This document shows positions 23,141 through 32,898 of a stretch of 60,076 nucleotides of DNA, one piece after another. Location: positions 1 through 60,076 of the forward strand of contig WPDH01000481.1 in assembly GCA_019137255.1 (NCBI GenBank), read 5' to 3'. Origin of the DNA: Corinectria fuckeliana. Taxonomy: Eukaryota; Ascomycota; Sordariomycetes; Hypocreales; Nectriaceae. The translations under genes were made by a program, and so were the position numbers. Each line of letters begins with the position of its first letter. Positions within the stretch are counted from its first letter, which is position 1. The notes under the pieces are model-generated. The model was given only the letters and a program-made list of their open reading frames with translations. It did not search any database and had not been told where the DNA came from.

Positions 23141-23894
23141 ATGGGATCCAACTACGGCTACGCCCAATGGTACGAGGCTTCACCACCCCAAGACTACGGG
23201 TCACCAACTGCGGACCCCTTCGACTATCACCAGTCCGTGTCTCTCACCCGATACCCCAGCTCGTCGGGGAGCAGCTCTCAGACGTCGTCTTCGATTCCCG
23301 GCTCGCCCTTGGGTCTATACACTCTCCACGACTCTGCCGTCATGGGGGATCCCGCCCACCAACAACACCAACACCAAAACCTCACCTCTGCCCCGTCCAT
23401 CATAGACGACACCGTCACTCCCCGGAGCGAATCGTGCGTTTACTTACTCTCTTCTGTACCGACCAATACTAACCCGATCTTCTAGAAGCACAACCGGCCG
23501 CGACTGGCCCGTCTTTTGCCTCTCGCCCGGCTGCAACGCGCGCCCGTTTAGGCGTTGCGCCGACCTCCAAAGGCACTACAGGAACACGCACGCACCGGAA
23601 TCGCTCAAGGACAGCTACTGGTGCGACTACCCGCGGTGCACCCGCTTCCGCGAGCCCTTCCACCGCCGCGATCACTTCCGAGACCACCTGCGCGAGTACC
23701 ACCGCGAGGACATCCAGAAGCGCGGCGATACCGTCAACGAGGACTGGCTCGAGGGCCGCTATCTCCCGTCGACGTGGTGGCGATGCCATCGCTGTCTCGT
23801 CCGCGTCTACATTTCCCGCCACGGCTACGAGTGTCCCAGCTGCAAGACGTCGTGCGAGCCCAAGCGAAAGGAGAAGCGTCGCAACAAGACCTGA
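23141..23894 (+). CDS. Small Cys/His zinc-finger protein, putative nucleic-acid binding
   Basis: Two exons (23141-23433 and 23486-23894) flank a 52-nt intron with an ACTAAC branch site and give 233 residues. The N-terminal ~95 residues are Ser/Gln/Tyr-rich and disordered. From about residue 98 the protein is packed with Cys and His. There are two loosely spaced C2H2-like fingers, starting CLSPGC and CDYPRC and each ending with an H-x4-H pair (HYRNTH, HLREYH). A WWRCHRC / YECPSCKTSC four-cysteine knuckle follows, and the tail is very basic (KRKEKRRNKT). Cys-to-His spacings in the two fingers (13 and 15) are longer than the classical 12, so they are atypical. This pattern occurs in fungal C2H2-type proteins of unknown role; no target is inferred. 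The ATG at 23141 has good context. An in-frame ATG-less extension upstream was not used. Confidence 0.82.
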
Positions 23895-25367
23895 GGGGGG
23901 GTTCTACAGAGGACCCTCTCTCATAATCCATCCATCGGCGTTCGCTACCAACTTCGGTCTCGTCCTTGGCACTGCCGCCGCCACGGAGGACCTGCTATCG
24001 CATGCCACACCTCCGGCGCCCGAGACTAGGCTACCCCAGAGTCAACCTTGTCGGTTGATCTGCAAAGATGTGTGGAACAAGCTGAACCAGCTGACTCTCA
24101 CTCCCTATCTCTCCGCGGCTTCAAATTGAGGCTGCAGCAGTAGTAGGACTACCACCGCAACCACTCCGGACGCGGGAGTGACGGCATGTGGGCGTTTTTT
24201 CTTCCACTTCCATGCCTACTCCGTCTGCCTCACGGCCACCCTCCCCCATCAGGTTGCCTAGTCCTACCTTCATCGAGACAATCTCTCTCGTTCCTCCATT
24301 CACCGCCCTCGCTTTTTTGCATTCTTCCCCCCCCTCCACCCTTGTTATCACTATGCACCACAATCACCACTTATCACCACCACCGTCGCCATCGCCCATC
24401 ACCATCCGTCACAGCAACCCTGCCAGCGCAACGCAACCCTGCATGCCGCTTGCACGCTTCTCATGCACATCAGCCTCACGGCTGACTTGAGAGAATTGTT
24501 CTAGAAGCGGGGGCGAAGGTCCTAGTGGCCGGGGGGGGCTGTGCTGCTGCCTTCCTTTCTCGGCCCCCTCCCCTGCTCCCCTGCTCCCCTGGCCTACCAA
24601 GGGTTCGTCCTTTTGGGGGCCCGAGTCGATCGACGCCTTCGCGGTCATGCAGCTGCTCACTCGTGGGACGACGTGGACATGGCTGGCGGTCCGGGGGGGC
24701 TGTGACTGGTGGTGAGATAAGGGAGGGCGGGCGAGGGATTTGTTCTTTCGCGTCTTCTCCTTCTTTTCCTCTTTCGTCTTGGGCTCCGCTTTACGTTTAT
24801 GCTTTGTTGTATTGTATGTACTGTACCTACTTACGTGGCTACCTTATGCTGTGATGACTTTATTATTAGATGGATGGATAGATAGATACCGGGAGTTTTT
24901 GTTTTTCCCCTCTCCCCTCCTCTCCTCTCCTCTCCTTTCCTTTTTCATTTTCGTTTCTTCTTCGTCGGCGCATGGATGGTCCTTTGACAGATGATGACAA
25001 TGTACAAATGCGGGGGGTGGGTTGTATGCTAGGTTACCTCGGCGATAGACTACTCGTTACATAGAGACCACAGGCTCTTACAGTGCAGTAAAGGACAAAA
25101 CAGGACAGAAGAATGACAATATAGATACAAAGCGTTGAGCTTTCTTACTAAGTATTGAGCGACATGCTACGTGATGTACATTGACAAGACACATTCCTTC
25201 CGTACCTAGGCAGTCACAATGATCCGAGGCTAAACACCTCTTGTGACACTGTCAGCTCAGCTCGGTTTGCCACCCAGCTCAAGGCGGATTCCTTCAGGCG
25301 ACACGCACACACACATCCCGAGCCGGTGACCTCACCCTTCCCGCAGCCACCCTCGTTTCTTCCCAGC
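23895..25367. other. Convergent intergenic region
   Basis: About 1.5 kb between the 3' ends of the zinc-finger and AT-hook genes. It contains pyrimidine- and CAC-rich low-complexity stretches, presumably including both 3' UTRs. No gene seen. Confidence 0.55.
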
Positions 25368-27500
25368 TCAGCCCTCGTAGCATTCCTCAATTGGGTCGTC
25401 GTCATAGTCCGGCATCGCGCGGAAATCCGGCCGTTCACCACCCCTGGGCTTCTTTGGCCGACCCCTGCCCCTCTTGGGCAACTGCAATCGAACGGGTCCT
25501 GTGGGCTGCAGGCTAGCTAATCTTCCGACGAAGACGCTGGGTTGGTGGAACCTGAAATCGGAGTGCTGCGGCCTGGGCGATCCAGCGTGGGCAGTGTTCG
25601 AGTTGGCTGCGTCTGTCGTCTCGGTTGGAGCGACGTCAGGTGAGCTGTATTCCTCGGCAAAGAAGATGGTCTCTGAGGGCTCAATGGCCAAGGTGGCCAT
25701 TGAGGCTGGGCTCGTAGCAGGACCGTTCCGTGATACTGAAGGCGGCTCTGCAACATCACTAGGAGGACCAAATTCGGCTCGGAGCAGGTCCTGGGCCGTT
25801 TGCTGCTGTGCTTCCTGGAGTGCCTTGCGACTGATTTCGACGCTGTCTTCGTCGTAGACAAATCTCTTCCAAACCTCATCCTCATCTTCGGGACTTTGTT
25901 CTGGGCTGCCATCGTCCTGCGGCCATCCTTGTTCTTCTTCCATCGCCAGCAAGTCCAACAAATCCTGGACTTTCGGGGCTTTGGGCAACTCAGTTCTGGA
26001 TGGTAGAACTAGATCATTGCTATGCTTTTCTAGTCTCCTCTCTCTTCCACGGCTGAAGCTCACAGTTTGGGTGGTATGAGGCGCTCCGTGACACTCATCC
26101 ATTGGCGAGCTGCGGCCTTGCTGTGAATGCGTGGGTAGTTCCGCTTCAGGACGCATAGTAGCTGAGTCGACGCTGTCAGATACAATACTCGCAGTTGATG
26201 GGTATGTTAGTGAAGGTAGTTCAATTCTGTCGCTCGGAATGTCTCTCTCTTTGGCCATATCGCAGCCACTTGGTGGTAGAGACTGATTTTCGGACCCATC
26301 CCAATAGTGGCTAATCCCAGGAGTTACTGATCGGCAAGGCTGATCCTCTTCTCGCGCATCGGAGTAACTTTGTGGCTCTGTGCCATTCCCTGGGTTGAGC
26401 CAATGGTTCCACTGAGCCTCGTCTTTTGCAGCAAGGTCGGGCTTAGGATTGGGAGCACCAGTCTGGGCAACCACACTATCGAGATCCTCTGGGGCGGGAG
26501 AACGAATATCGAACAAGGCTGGTCTCTGCCCGCGAGTGGGCTGAGGATGATGAATGATAGGTGGCGAGGATGTTACGATGTATTTGGGTCGGTCTTGCGT
26601 TCTCTCTTGCCGTCTGTCAATGTGTCTAACTGAAAGATACTCAGTCTCAGTTGCGGGGCTCATCGTCTGAAAATTATAAAAAGGAGCCTCAGAAATATCT
26701 CGAAGCCCTATGGAAGGTGGCATAGGGAGACGAGTGCGCAGTGGTGAGTCGGAAGGTATGCGCGGGTTGCTTGATCTGCCTTGCTGGGACGCCCACGCCT
26801 CGAACGTTGGTAGAGGGCCTGTCTGGCTCGTGGGACTTCTCACGGAGTTGCTGTCTCGGCTCCAACGAAGGTCCTGGCTGCCAATTCTAATATTAATCTG
26901 GTCACCAGAATTGAATGGATTTCGGTTGCCGCTCCTCGCATTCACGTCCTTTTGAGACAGCGCGGAGATTCGCTTGCTTTTGGCTGGTCTCGAATCGAGA
27001 TCTTGAGGCGCTGGCTTACGAGCGCCAGCTCCCTGCCAAGAAAAGTCGATGAGCATCGGTTTTTGAAAGCTGACACCGGTCCAGTCATCCTTTTCGAGGA
27101 GCTTTCGACGTTTTGCGTCAAGGTTGGTGCTGAAATCCCCTTGCTTTGATCGCGGCGATGCTTTGGTGTGGAGTGAATCGACGACATTTTGTCCTAGGTT
27201 CGAGCCAGCACACTTGTCCGAAAAAGAAGCATCTTCATTCGGATCTCGTTCACTGAATAATCGCTTCCTAGACGTGGCATGCCTGTTCTGGGCAGAGGAC
27301 GGAGCCTGTTGCTGGTCTTGTGTTTGAGGACTTCGTGGAATATAGTCGGGGATAAACGAGGATGCGTGGAGACTCGTCGTCAAAGCTCCTTCACTCTTGC
27401 GAGCCCGGGCCTTTGCGAAGTACTGCTTCTGGCGAACAGCATCCTTGTCCCAGCCCTTGCGCCGAGAATGGCGAGCGAGAGCGCCTTCGGTCCAGTTCAT
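25368..27500 (-). CDS. Hypothetical nuclear protein with a C-terminal AT-hook
   Basis: A single uninterrupted frame of 710 residues starting at a good ATG. I do not recognise the family. The N-terminus carries a compact basic segment (MNWTEGALARHSRRKG, then KQYFAKARARK) that looks conserved rather than random. The centre is long, hydrophilic and rich in Ser, Pro, Asp and Glu, with no membrane segment or signal peptide. Near the C-terminus the sequence RGRGRPKK (residues 677-684) is a canonical AT-hook, the minor-groove binding motif of chromatin proteins, followed by an acidic tail ending DDDPIEECYEG. This suggests a DNA-associated nuclear protein; anything more specific would be guesswork. 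Its reality rests on frame length, the clean start and compositional coherence. The gene is convergent with the zinc-finger gene. Confidence 0.8.
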   Translation of the reverse strand: MNWTEGALARHSRRKGWDKDAVRQKQYFAKARARKSEGALTTSLHASSFIPDYIPRSPQTQDQQQAPSSAQNRHATSRKRLFSERDPNEDASFSDKCAGSNLGQNVVDSLHTKASPRSKQGDFSTNLDAKRRKLLEKDDWTGVSFQKPMLIDFSWQGAGARKPAPQDLDSRPAKSKRISALSQKDVNARSGNRNPFNSGDQINIRIGSQDLRWSRDSNSVRSPTSQTGPLPTFEAWASQQGRSSNPRIPSDSPLRTRLPMPPSIGLRDISEAPFYNFQTMSPATETEYLSVRHIDRRQERTQDRPKYIVTSSPPIIHHPQPTRGQRPALFDIRSPAPEDLDSVVAQTGAPNPKPDLAAKDEAQWNHWLNPGNGTEPQSYSDAREEDQPCRSVTPGISHYWDGSENQSLPPSGCDMAKERDIPSDRIELPSLTYPSTASIVSDSVDSATMRPEAELPTHSQQGRSSPMDECHGAPHTTQTVSFSRGRERRLEKHSNDLVLPSRTELPKAPKVQDLLDLLAMEEEQGWPQDDGSPEQSPEDEDEVWKRFVYDEDSVEISRKALQEAQQQTAQDLLRAEFGPPSDVAEPPSVSRNGPATSPASMATLAIEPSETIFFAEEYSSPDVAPTETTDAANSNTAHAGSPRPQHSDFRFHQPSVFVGRLASLQPTGPVRLQLPKRGRGRPKKPRGGERPDFRAMPDYDDDPIEECYEG

Positions 27501-28143
27501 CTGCTAAGGGGGTCTTGGCGAAGACTGAGTGGTGCGAAGTTATGCAGCGTCAGAGAGGGAGAGAAAACGAGAAGATGGGAGAAGTTTGTTGTGTTGTGAG
27601 GGAAAGCGAGGGCCAGGCGTGTTGGGATGCGTCACCTGCCTCACGGGCTCCTCATATGCAACTGGCCTACGACAGCTGGCTACAGCTGTCAGCTGTCTGT
27701 CATCTCCACTGCACCATGTGCTACTGTACCTGAATAGTCCTTCGTCGCACAGCGGTGACTTGACCTTGGGACAACTAAGGCGCCTAGTCTCCTGGGCCTT
27801 CCTTGGTGTGATTCACACAGCGCTGCTAGTATGTTCTTTAAACAGCGAGAGAGGTTCCAACGGCTTTTTATCTTTTTCAGCTCTGTTCTCGAGGGAGGAT
27901 AATCACGTGGTTCTAACAGCGTTAACGGCTTTTCTTTGCCAGTTCAGGAAAACAGTTCTATCAGGTCCAGCACAAAGGCCATTTTTGCAGACCCTCCATC
28001 CCTTACTATGTGTATATAAAGGACGTTGCTACCATCATGTTTACATTAGGGCTAGTATTTAATCTACCTCGAATCTCATCCGAACCCACCTCCCGCACTT
28101 CTGTTGAACTGGTGCAAAGGCGTTTATTGTCAAGCCAACGATC
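27501..28143. other. Intergenic region upstream of the AT-hook gene and the phosphotransferase relic
   Basis: Divergent spacer of about 640 nt. GC falls noticeably toward 27.9-28.1 kb. A TATATAAA box lies near its right end; otherwise nothing recognisable. Confidence 0.5.
28013..28020 (+). promoter_or_regulatory. TATA-box-like sequence of the dead phosphotransferase gene
   Basis: TATATAAA, 124 nt upstream of the ancestral ATG at 28144. Spacing and orientation fit a relic core promoter. Confidence 0.4.
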
Positions 28144-29266
28144 ATGGTTAATCCACCCTGCGAGGCCTTTGGTCCACTTCTGGACATCACACCAGAGTCT
28201 CTCGTCCTCCTCGCTTCGAGAAATCGCAGCCGAACGCTTGCATGTACCAGGCTCTGGCGCAAAGTTTGTCGCACGAATGTGCGGATCCTACAATATTGTC
28301 CACGTTGTTGAACTTGATGCTATCAAGCTTGTGATCCGCGTTCCTAATACGGGCTGGGGCTCTGGGATGACACCGTCCGCAGCAGCCGCCATAGAATCAC
28401 AGGTTGCTACGATGTGCCTTATTCGGAATAAGACCACAATTCCAGTGCCAGAGATATACGCTCTAGACACGACTGGTGATAACAAGATTAGCGCGCCTTA
28501 TATATGCATGAGCTTCATACCTGGGAAACCTGTGTCTGAAGTTTGGTATAACTCCTTAGGTCCCTTGCTGTAAGACGAATTATGCCTTAGGATCTTAATA
28601 AGTCTATCACGTAATATAGCCTAGTTGTCTTGTCTGGTCTTTAATCAAATGGGCTCCTTTATGGGAGAAGAAGATGGCTTGCCTATTATCGGCCCTGTGT
28701 ATAACTAGAAGTATTACAAAGACGGCACAGCTCAGGTTGTCGGTTCAGGTCCGTTTTTCTTTACCTCTGCCTATCTTCAGGAACATGTAAAGCCAGCCAA
28801 CAGAGATAGTATCTTGGATAGAGCAGAATAAAAGGTGAGAGAAGCTATAGTAAGCTGCTTAAAATATATTAATTATCTACCTGGCTTTGTTCTATGTCCC
28901 CCCGATTATGACTTGCAGAATGTCATAGTAGATGATCAAGGTATAGTTACCGGACTCCTCGACTGGGACTTTACTTGCATAATGCCACGAGTGATCGGCT
29001 ACGCTAGATACCCAGCATTCATTACACGGGATTGGGATCCTTTGACATATGAGTGGCCTAAGGAGGCTGTTTTTGAGAAATCCCCAGAGACATTAGAGCG
29101 ATACCGAGCGCACTACAACGCGGAAATGGGCAAGGCGCTTGACTGGCAGGGTGACTGGAGGTTCACGGAGAACTCACACATTGTGGGGGCGGTATGGAAT
29201 GCCGTGATATCAAACGTGAAGCGTTTGGCGATATGTGAGAAATTTATTGAGACTGTTATGCGGTGA
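28144..29266 (+). pseudogene. Aminoglycoside-phosphotransferase (APH)-family pseudogene
   Basis: The conserved start MVNPPCEAFGPLLDITPE begins at the ATG at 28144. Within about 28205-28225 the coding sense shifts by one frame. It then runs in one frame to the TGA at 29264-29266, interrupted by four stops at 28571-28573 (TAA), 28622-28624 (TAG), 28706-28708 (TAG) and 28829-28831 (TAA). Family sequence is legible on both sides of every stop: SYNIVHVVELDAIKLVIRVP, IPVPEIYAL, a catalytic-loop remnant CPPDYDLQNVIVDD and the metal-binding LLDWD. The usual His of the catalytic loop is not visible. Fungal APH-domain proteins are kinase-fold enzymes, mostly of unknown substrate. All four stops can arise from CAA, CAG or TGG by a single C-to-T change in CpA context on one strand or the other, the RIP signature. 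No intron of plausible size would remove them. Confidence 0.88.
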
Positions 29267-29857
29267 TGTCGATGTTTTGGATGTTTTCTGGGATATCGGG
29301 CGGGGGCTAAGTTGGAGGGCCTTGGAAGCCAACTTGAAGCGCTTTTGTTATCATGCCTTCCTGCCCGCGATAAGTATCAGTTGATGAATCATTTATCGCG
29401 GGCTGTCGCCAAATGCCCTCACCAAACAAAAGGGAGAAGGAAAAGCAAGTTCTAGAGCGAGAAGAAATACAAACCACCCTCATATGAACCCCCAAATCCA
29501 TAAGGACCTCAATTACTATACTTAGTACTACCATGCAAGGCTGAGAATATATGTTTTTACAACCGCTTTGCTCTGAATCGTGTGATAATACGAGTTTCAG
29601 CATCAAACATCACTCCTGATAAATATAGGAAAGTATTTAAGAGTTAGTGTTTAGGCGGTTTGATTGCACGGTGAGTAAATAGTCATTGCACGCACTTTGC
29701 ACTGTGTTCCACAGGCCAGCTAAGCTTCGGGCTGATGACGGAGCTTCCCAAGTCAGAATCCATCAACACTAAGCTTGGTGACACCTTTCCCATTCTCCAA
29801 GACACCGCATCCGCCACCAGTCGCACTCTTCAGCAGCACTCTTCAACTCTATAAACC
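29267..29857. other. Intergenic region
   Basis: Moderately AT-rich spacer between the phosphotransferase relic and the coiled-coil gene; contains the promoter of the latter. No gene seen. Confidence 0.5.
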
Positions 29858-31635
29858 ATGGCGGACGCAGAAGAAAAAGCCCGCCAGGAGAAGATTGCGG
29901 CCGCCAAGAAGCGTGTTCGGCATCCCTAACCCCTCCCTCCCTTCGCACAACGCGCTGATCATGGGAACCACAGGTCGAGCAAATGAAGAAGAATAAGAAG
30001 AAGACTGGCGCAGCCAAAAGGCCCAAGCAAGAGGCTACAGACGCCACGCCTGTCGAGCCTCTCGAAGACACACCCGAAGCAGCGCATCCGAGCGACGATA
30101 AGGTCGTCGAGGAGGCTCCGGAAGAGAAGTTCGAGGAGCCTTCCAGGGACGATTCCGAGGAACCTTCGCCGTCGGCAACTCCATCGCTAGCGCTGCAGTC
30201 GAAGATGAGATCTACCTCGTTCCGTGCTGGTGCTGTCCCGAGCGCCGGCGCGTCATCCCCCGTGCCCTTCAGTCCCGACGGTGATACAGCGCCAGAAATT
30301 TACAGGAAACATGTCGCCCGAATCGAGGAACTAGAGAAGGAGAACAGGCGCATAGCCAAGGAGGCCTCGGACTCTGAAAAGAGATGGCAGAAGGCTGAGG
30401 AGGAATTGGCGGACCTGAGGGATGCCGATGGCGAAGACGCGACCGGCGAGAGCGGGAGGAACGGCCAGTTGGACCAACTGGTAGGCACTCACAACACGCT
30501 GTGTACTTTTACTGGCTGACAACCGTGACAGAAGGCCGAGCTTGCCTCCCTCCAAAGACAGAATGCGCAGCTCCAACAACAAGTTTCGCGCGGCTCAGCC
30601 CACGGCCATGGCCACCGACCGTCGCTCTCCGTCCCTGCACCGCCCGCGGAATTAAAGGCCGAACTCGCCTCCAAGTCAGCGACGATTGAGTCCATGGAAA
30701 TCGAGATCTCCAAGCTCAAGGCACGGGTTGAGCGACAAGCAAGTGGATCATCATCGGAGAGGGAGCAGATCACAGCACTGGAAGAAAAGCTAGCTCGCGC
30801 AGAGGCTGCGGCGGGCAAAGCGCAACGAGAACTTCAGGACTTGAAACACAACCTCGACCGAACAGCGGAGAAGGCTGTGCGTGAGGGTAGCGAACGGACA
30901 AGCGCCGAGACCAAAATCAAGACGCTAGAGCAGCAGTTTGAGGCGGCCAACAACGCCCGGGTTGAACTCGAGAAGAAGGCAGACGGTCTGGAGAAGAAGG
31001 CAGCGACCCTTACGACATTGCACAAGGAACAAGACTCACGACTACAAGCGCTAAAGAGGGAGAAGGAGAAGGCAGAGCGGGATGCTAGCGAGCTGCGATC
31101 CAAGGTGGAGGACCTTCGGAGCGAAAACATCAAGCTGAAGAGCCGTAAGTCGGCTGAGGGCGGTGGTGGCCTGGACGACGAAGGTGTAGACGAGCTTGAG
31201 GACGAGGAGCGACTTCGACTTGAGAAAAGGATTCGGGGACTGGAGAAGGAGGTACATGAGCTTCGCAGCGGAGAATGGATTGGCAAGCGGCGAGAGATGG
31301 AGGCGTCCACACCCGGATTCCAAGACGTCGACCTTTCTAACCCCCACGGCCCCTCTCCAGCTCAGCGCAAGTCCACTGCCGGTGGAATTGGCGAGTTCTT
31401 CACGAGCGGGCTCAATGCTCTGGCTGGGAACGGCGACGACGAGCTTCTCGATGACGACGACATGGACTTTGACGAAGAGGCGTTCCGCAAGGCGCAAGAG
31501 GAAGAGGCAAAGAAGCGAATCGAGCGGATCAAGGAGATCAAGCGGTCGCTCAAGCACTGGGAAGGATGGAGGCTGGACATTGTGGAGCACCGCAGGGGCG
31601 GGACAGAGGGAGCCGGGGAGATTTTCGATGTATAA
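29858..31635 (+). CDS. Long coiled-coil protein (M-protein-repeat type), three exons
   Basis: Exons 29858-29914, 29974-30480 and 30532-31635 give 555 residues; the introns are 59 and 51 nt. The first donor (GTTCGG) is weak, but the frame across it, KKR/VEQMKKNKKK, is continuous. The N-terminus is Lys-rich, then acidic and disordered. Residues from about 120 to 440 are heptad-rich coiled coil, dominated by Glu, Lys, Leu, Ala and Gln. A Gly/Asp loop follows, then a C-terminal segment (GEFFTSGLNAL, an acidic DDELLDDDDMDFDEEAF, and KRSLKHWEGWRLDIVEHRR) that looks conserved. In fungal genomes such proteins are labelled M-protein-repeat proteins. A role as a Golgi or vesicle tether is possible from shape alone, but nothing in the sequence proves it. 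There is no membrane segment. Confidence 0.85.
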
Positions 31636-32331
31636 GACCAGGAACTCTATGATAGAAGGCTCGCGTGTAGCGATAGTTTGTGGAAAGTTGGGGAAGTTGG
31701 CGGTCCAGGATGGTGTATAATAGAACACGGGAATAAGTGCGTGATGTATTTTCAGTTTTTAGGAAAGTCACATTGGCTTTCAAGGTTCATATATAACACT
31801 ATGAACTCAAGTACGACTTTCGCCGACCCAATTAGAGCAAGAATACGATTCCAAGACTCAATGCAGTCGCTCCGGATAAAATAATAATGGCAGTTATCGT
31901 GACTTTAAAGCGACAAGCTGATGTGGACAAACACAAGCTGCAAAAGTACTAGCGAATCTTACAACTCCTGTAATTGCAATAGACGGGCCGGAATTCAATT
32001 CCGATATCAGATGTACAAACGTCGGAGGATTTATCCGAGCTTATTGCGATTCCGGCCAAATGACAAGTGAAGAAATGGAAGGGCGTAGCAGACACGCTAT
32101 GGCTGACCACGAAATGTGAGTCAAACAAGGAGTGTCTGACCAAGCACCCCGGGGCATTCACGAAATATATATTCCTGTAGTTTCTCCGGGTGGTTCGCAG
32201 GTCTCCACAATCTAGACTCTACCTAGGTGTCGAGCATTTTTAGTACTCATCAACTCTCAGGTAATGCCGGTCTTGCTAGGCACACAATCTCAAGCACAAA
32301 GGAACGATGCTAATCAACAAAGGCAAGCAAC
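31636..32331. other. Intergenic region
   Basis: About 700 nt, AT-richer than the neighbouring genes, between two co-oriented genes. No gene or repeat seen. Confidence 0.5.
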
Positions 32332-32898
32332 ATGGGCTCCTCCATCGCTGCAGAGCTCCGGAAACGAGCATGGACCAAGGACTCGTACCTCGTTTCCACC
32401 GACGCGTGCTTGATCCCCGTGCCTAAGCTCAACGAGATGTTCGCGCACGATGGGTTCTACTGGGGCAAGCCCCTGCCAGACGCAGTCATGAGGGAAATGC
32501 TGGACGCTTCGCTGTGCTTCGGGCTCTACCGAGTCGGGCCGGAGGCGGGCGCAGCAGCTTCGGAGGGCGAGCCCCCGCCGACACTGAACTTCATCGGCCT
32601 CGCGCGCTGTGTCACCGACTTCGCGACATTCCTCTATTTGACCGACGTCTGGATTGGTCCTGAGAACCAGGGCAGGGGCCTGGGCAAGTGGCTCGTGGGG
32701 TGCGTGCAGGAGGTCGTCGAGGCAATGCCGTACTTGCGGAGAAGCGTGCTGTACACGGCGGACTGGAAGCGATCTGTGCCGTTCTACAGGGAACTGATGG
32801 ATATGAAGGTGGTTGAGTTTCGAGAGGGCGAGGGAATCGCGTTGATGGAGAGGAGGGGAAAGGGACATCCCGGCCACGGGAGTCAGGGCAGCAGATAG
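32332..32898 (+). CDS. GNAT-family N-acetyltransferase
   Basis: Intronless, 188 residues, the size of a minimal GNAT enzyme that transfers acetyl from acetyl-CoA to an amine. The acetyl-CoA pyrophosphate-binding motif A is clear: LTDVWIGPENQGRGLGKWLVG, with Gln113 followed by GRGLG. It comes after the beta strand NFIGLARCVTD. The C-terminal part, with SVPFYRELMDMKVVEF, matches the 'FY..lGF' element of the fold, with Met-Lys in place of Gly-Phe. The N-terminus (residues 1-45) is short and specific. No targeting signal is visible. The substrate cannot be predicted. The ATG at 32332 has a purine at -3 and begins a plausible N-terminus. Extra residues after about 175 are low-complexity Gly/His/Ser. 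Confidence 0.88.
   Translation: MGSSIAAELRKRAWTKDSYLVSTDACLIPVPKLNEMFAHDGFYWGKPLPDAVMREMLDASLCFGLYRVGPEAGAAASEGEPPPTLNFIGLARCVTDFATFLYLTDVWIGPENQGRGLGKWLVGCVQEVVEAMPYLRRSVLYTADWKRSVPFYRELMDMKVVEFREGEGIALMERRGKGHPGHGSQGSR

Noticed and set aside
28571..28591. Possible 21-nt intron (GTAAGA...TTAG) that would remove the first stop of the phosphotransferase relic
   Set aside because: Far below the minimum intron size used elsewhere in the window (47 nt), and the other three stops and the frameshift would remain.
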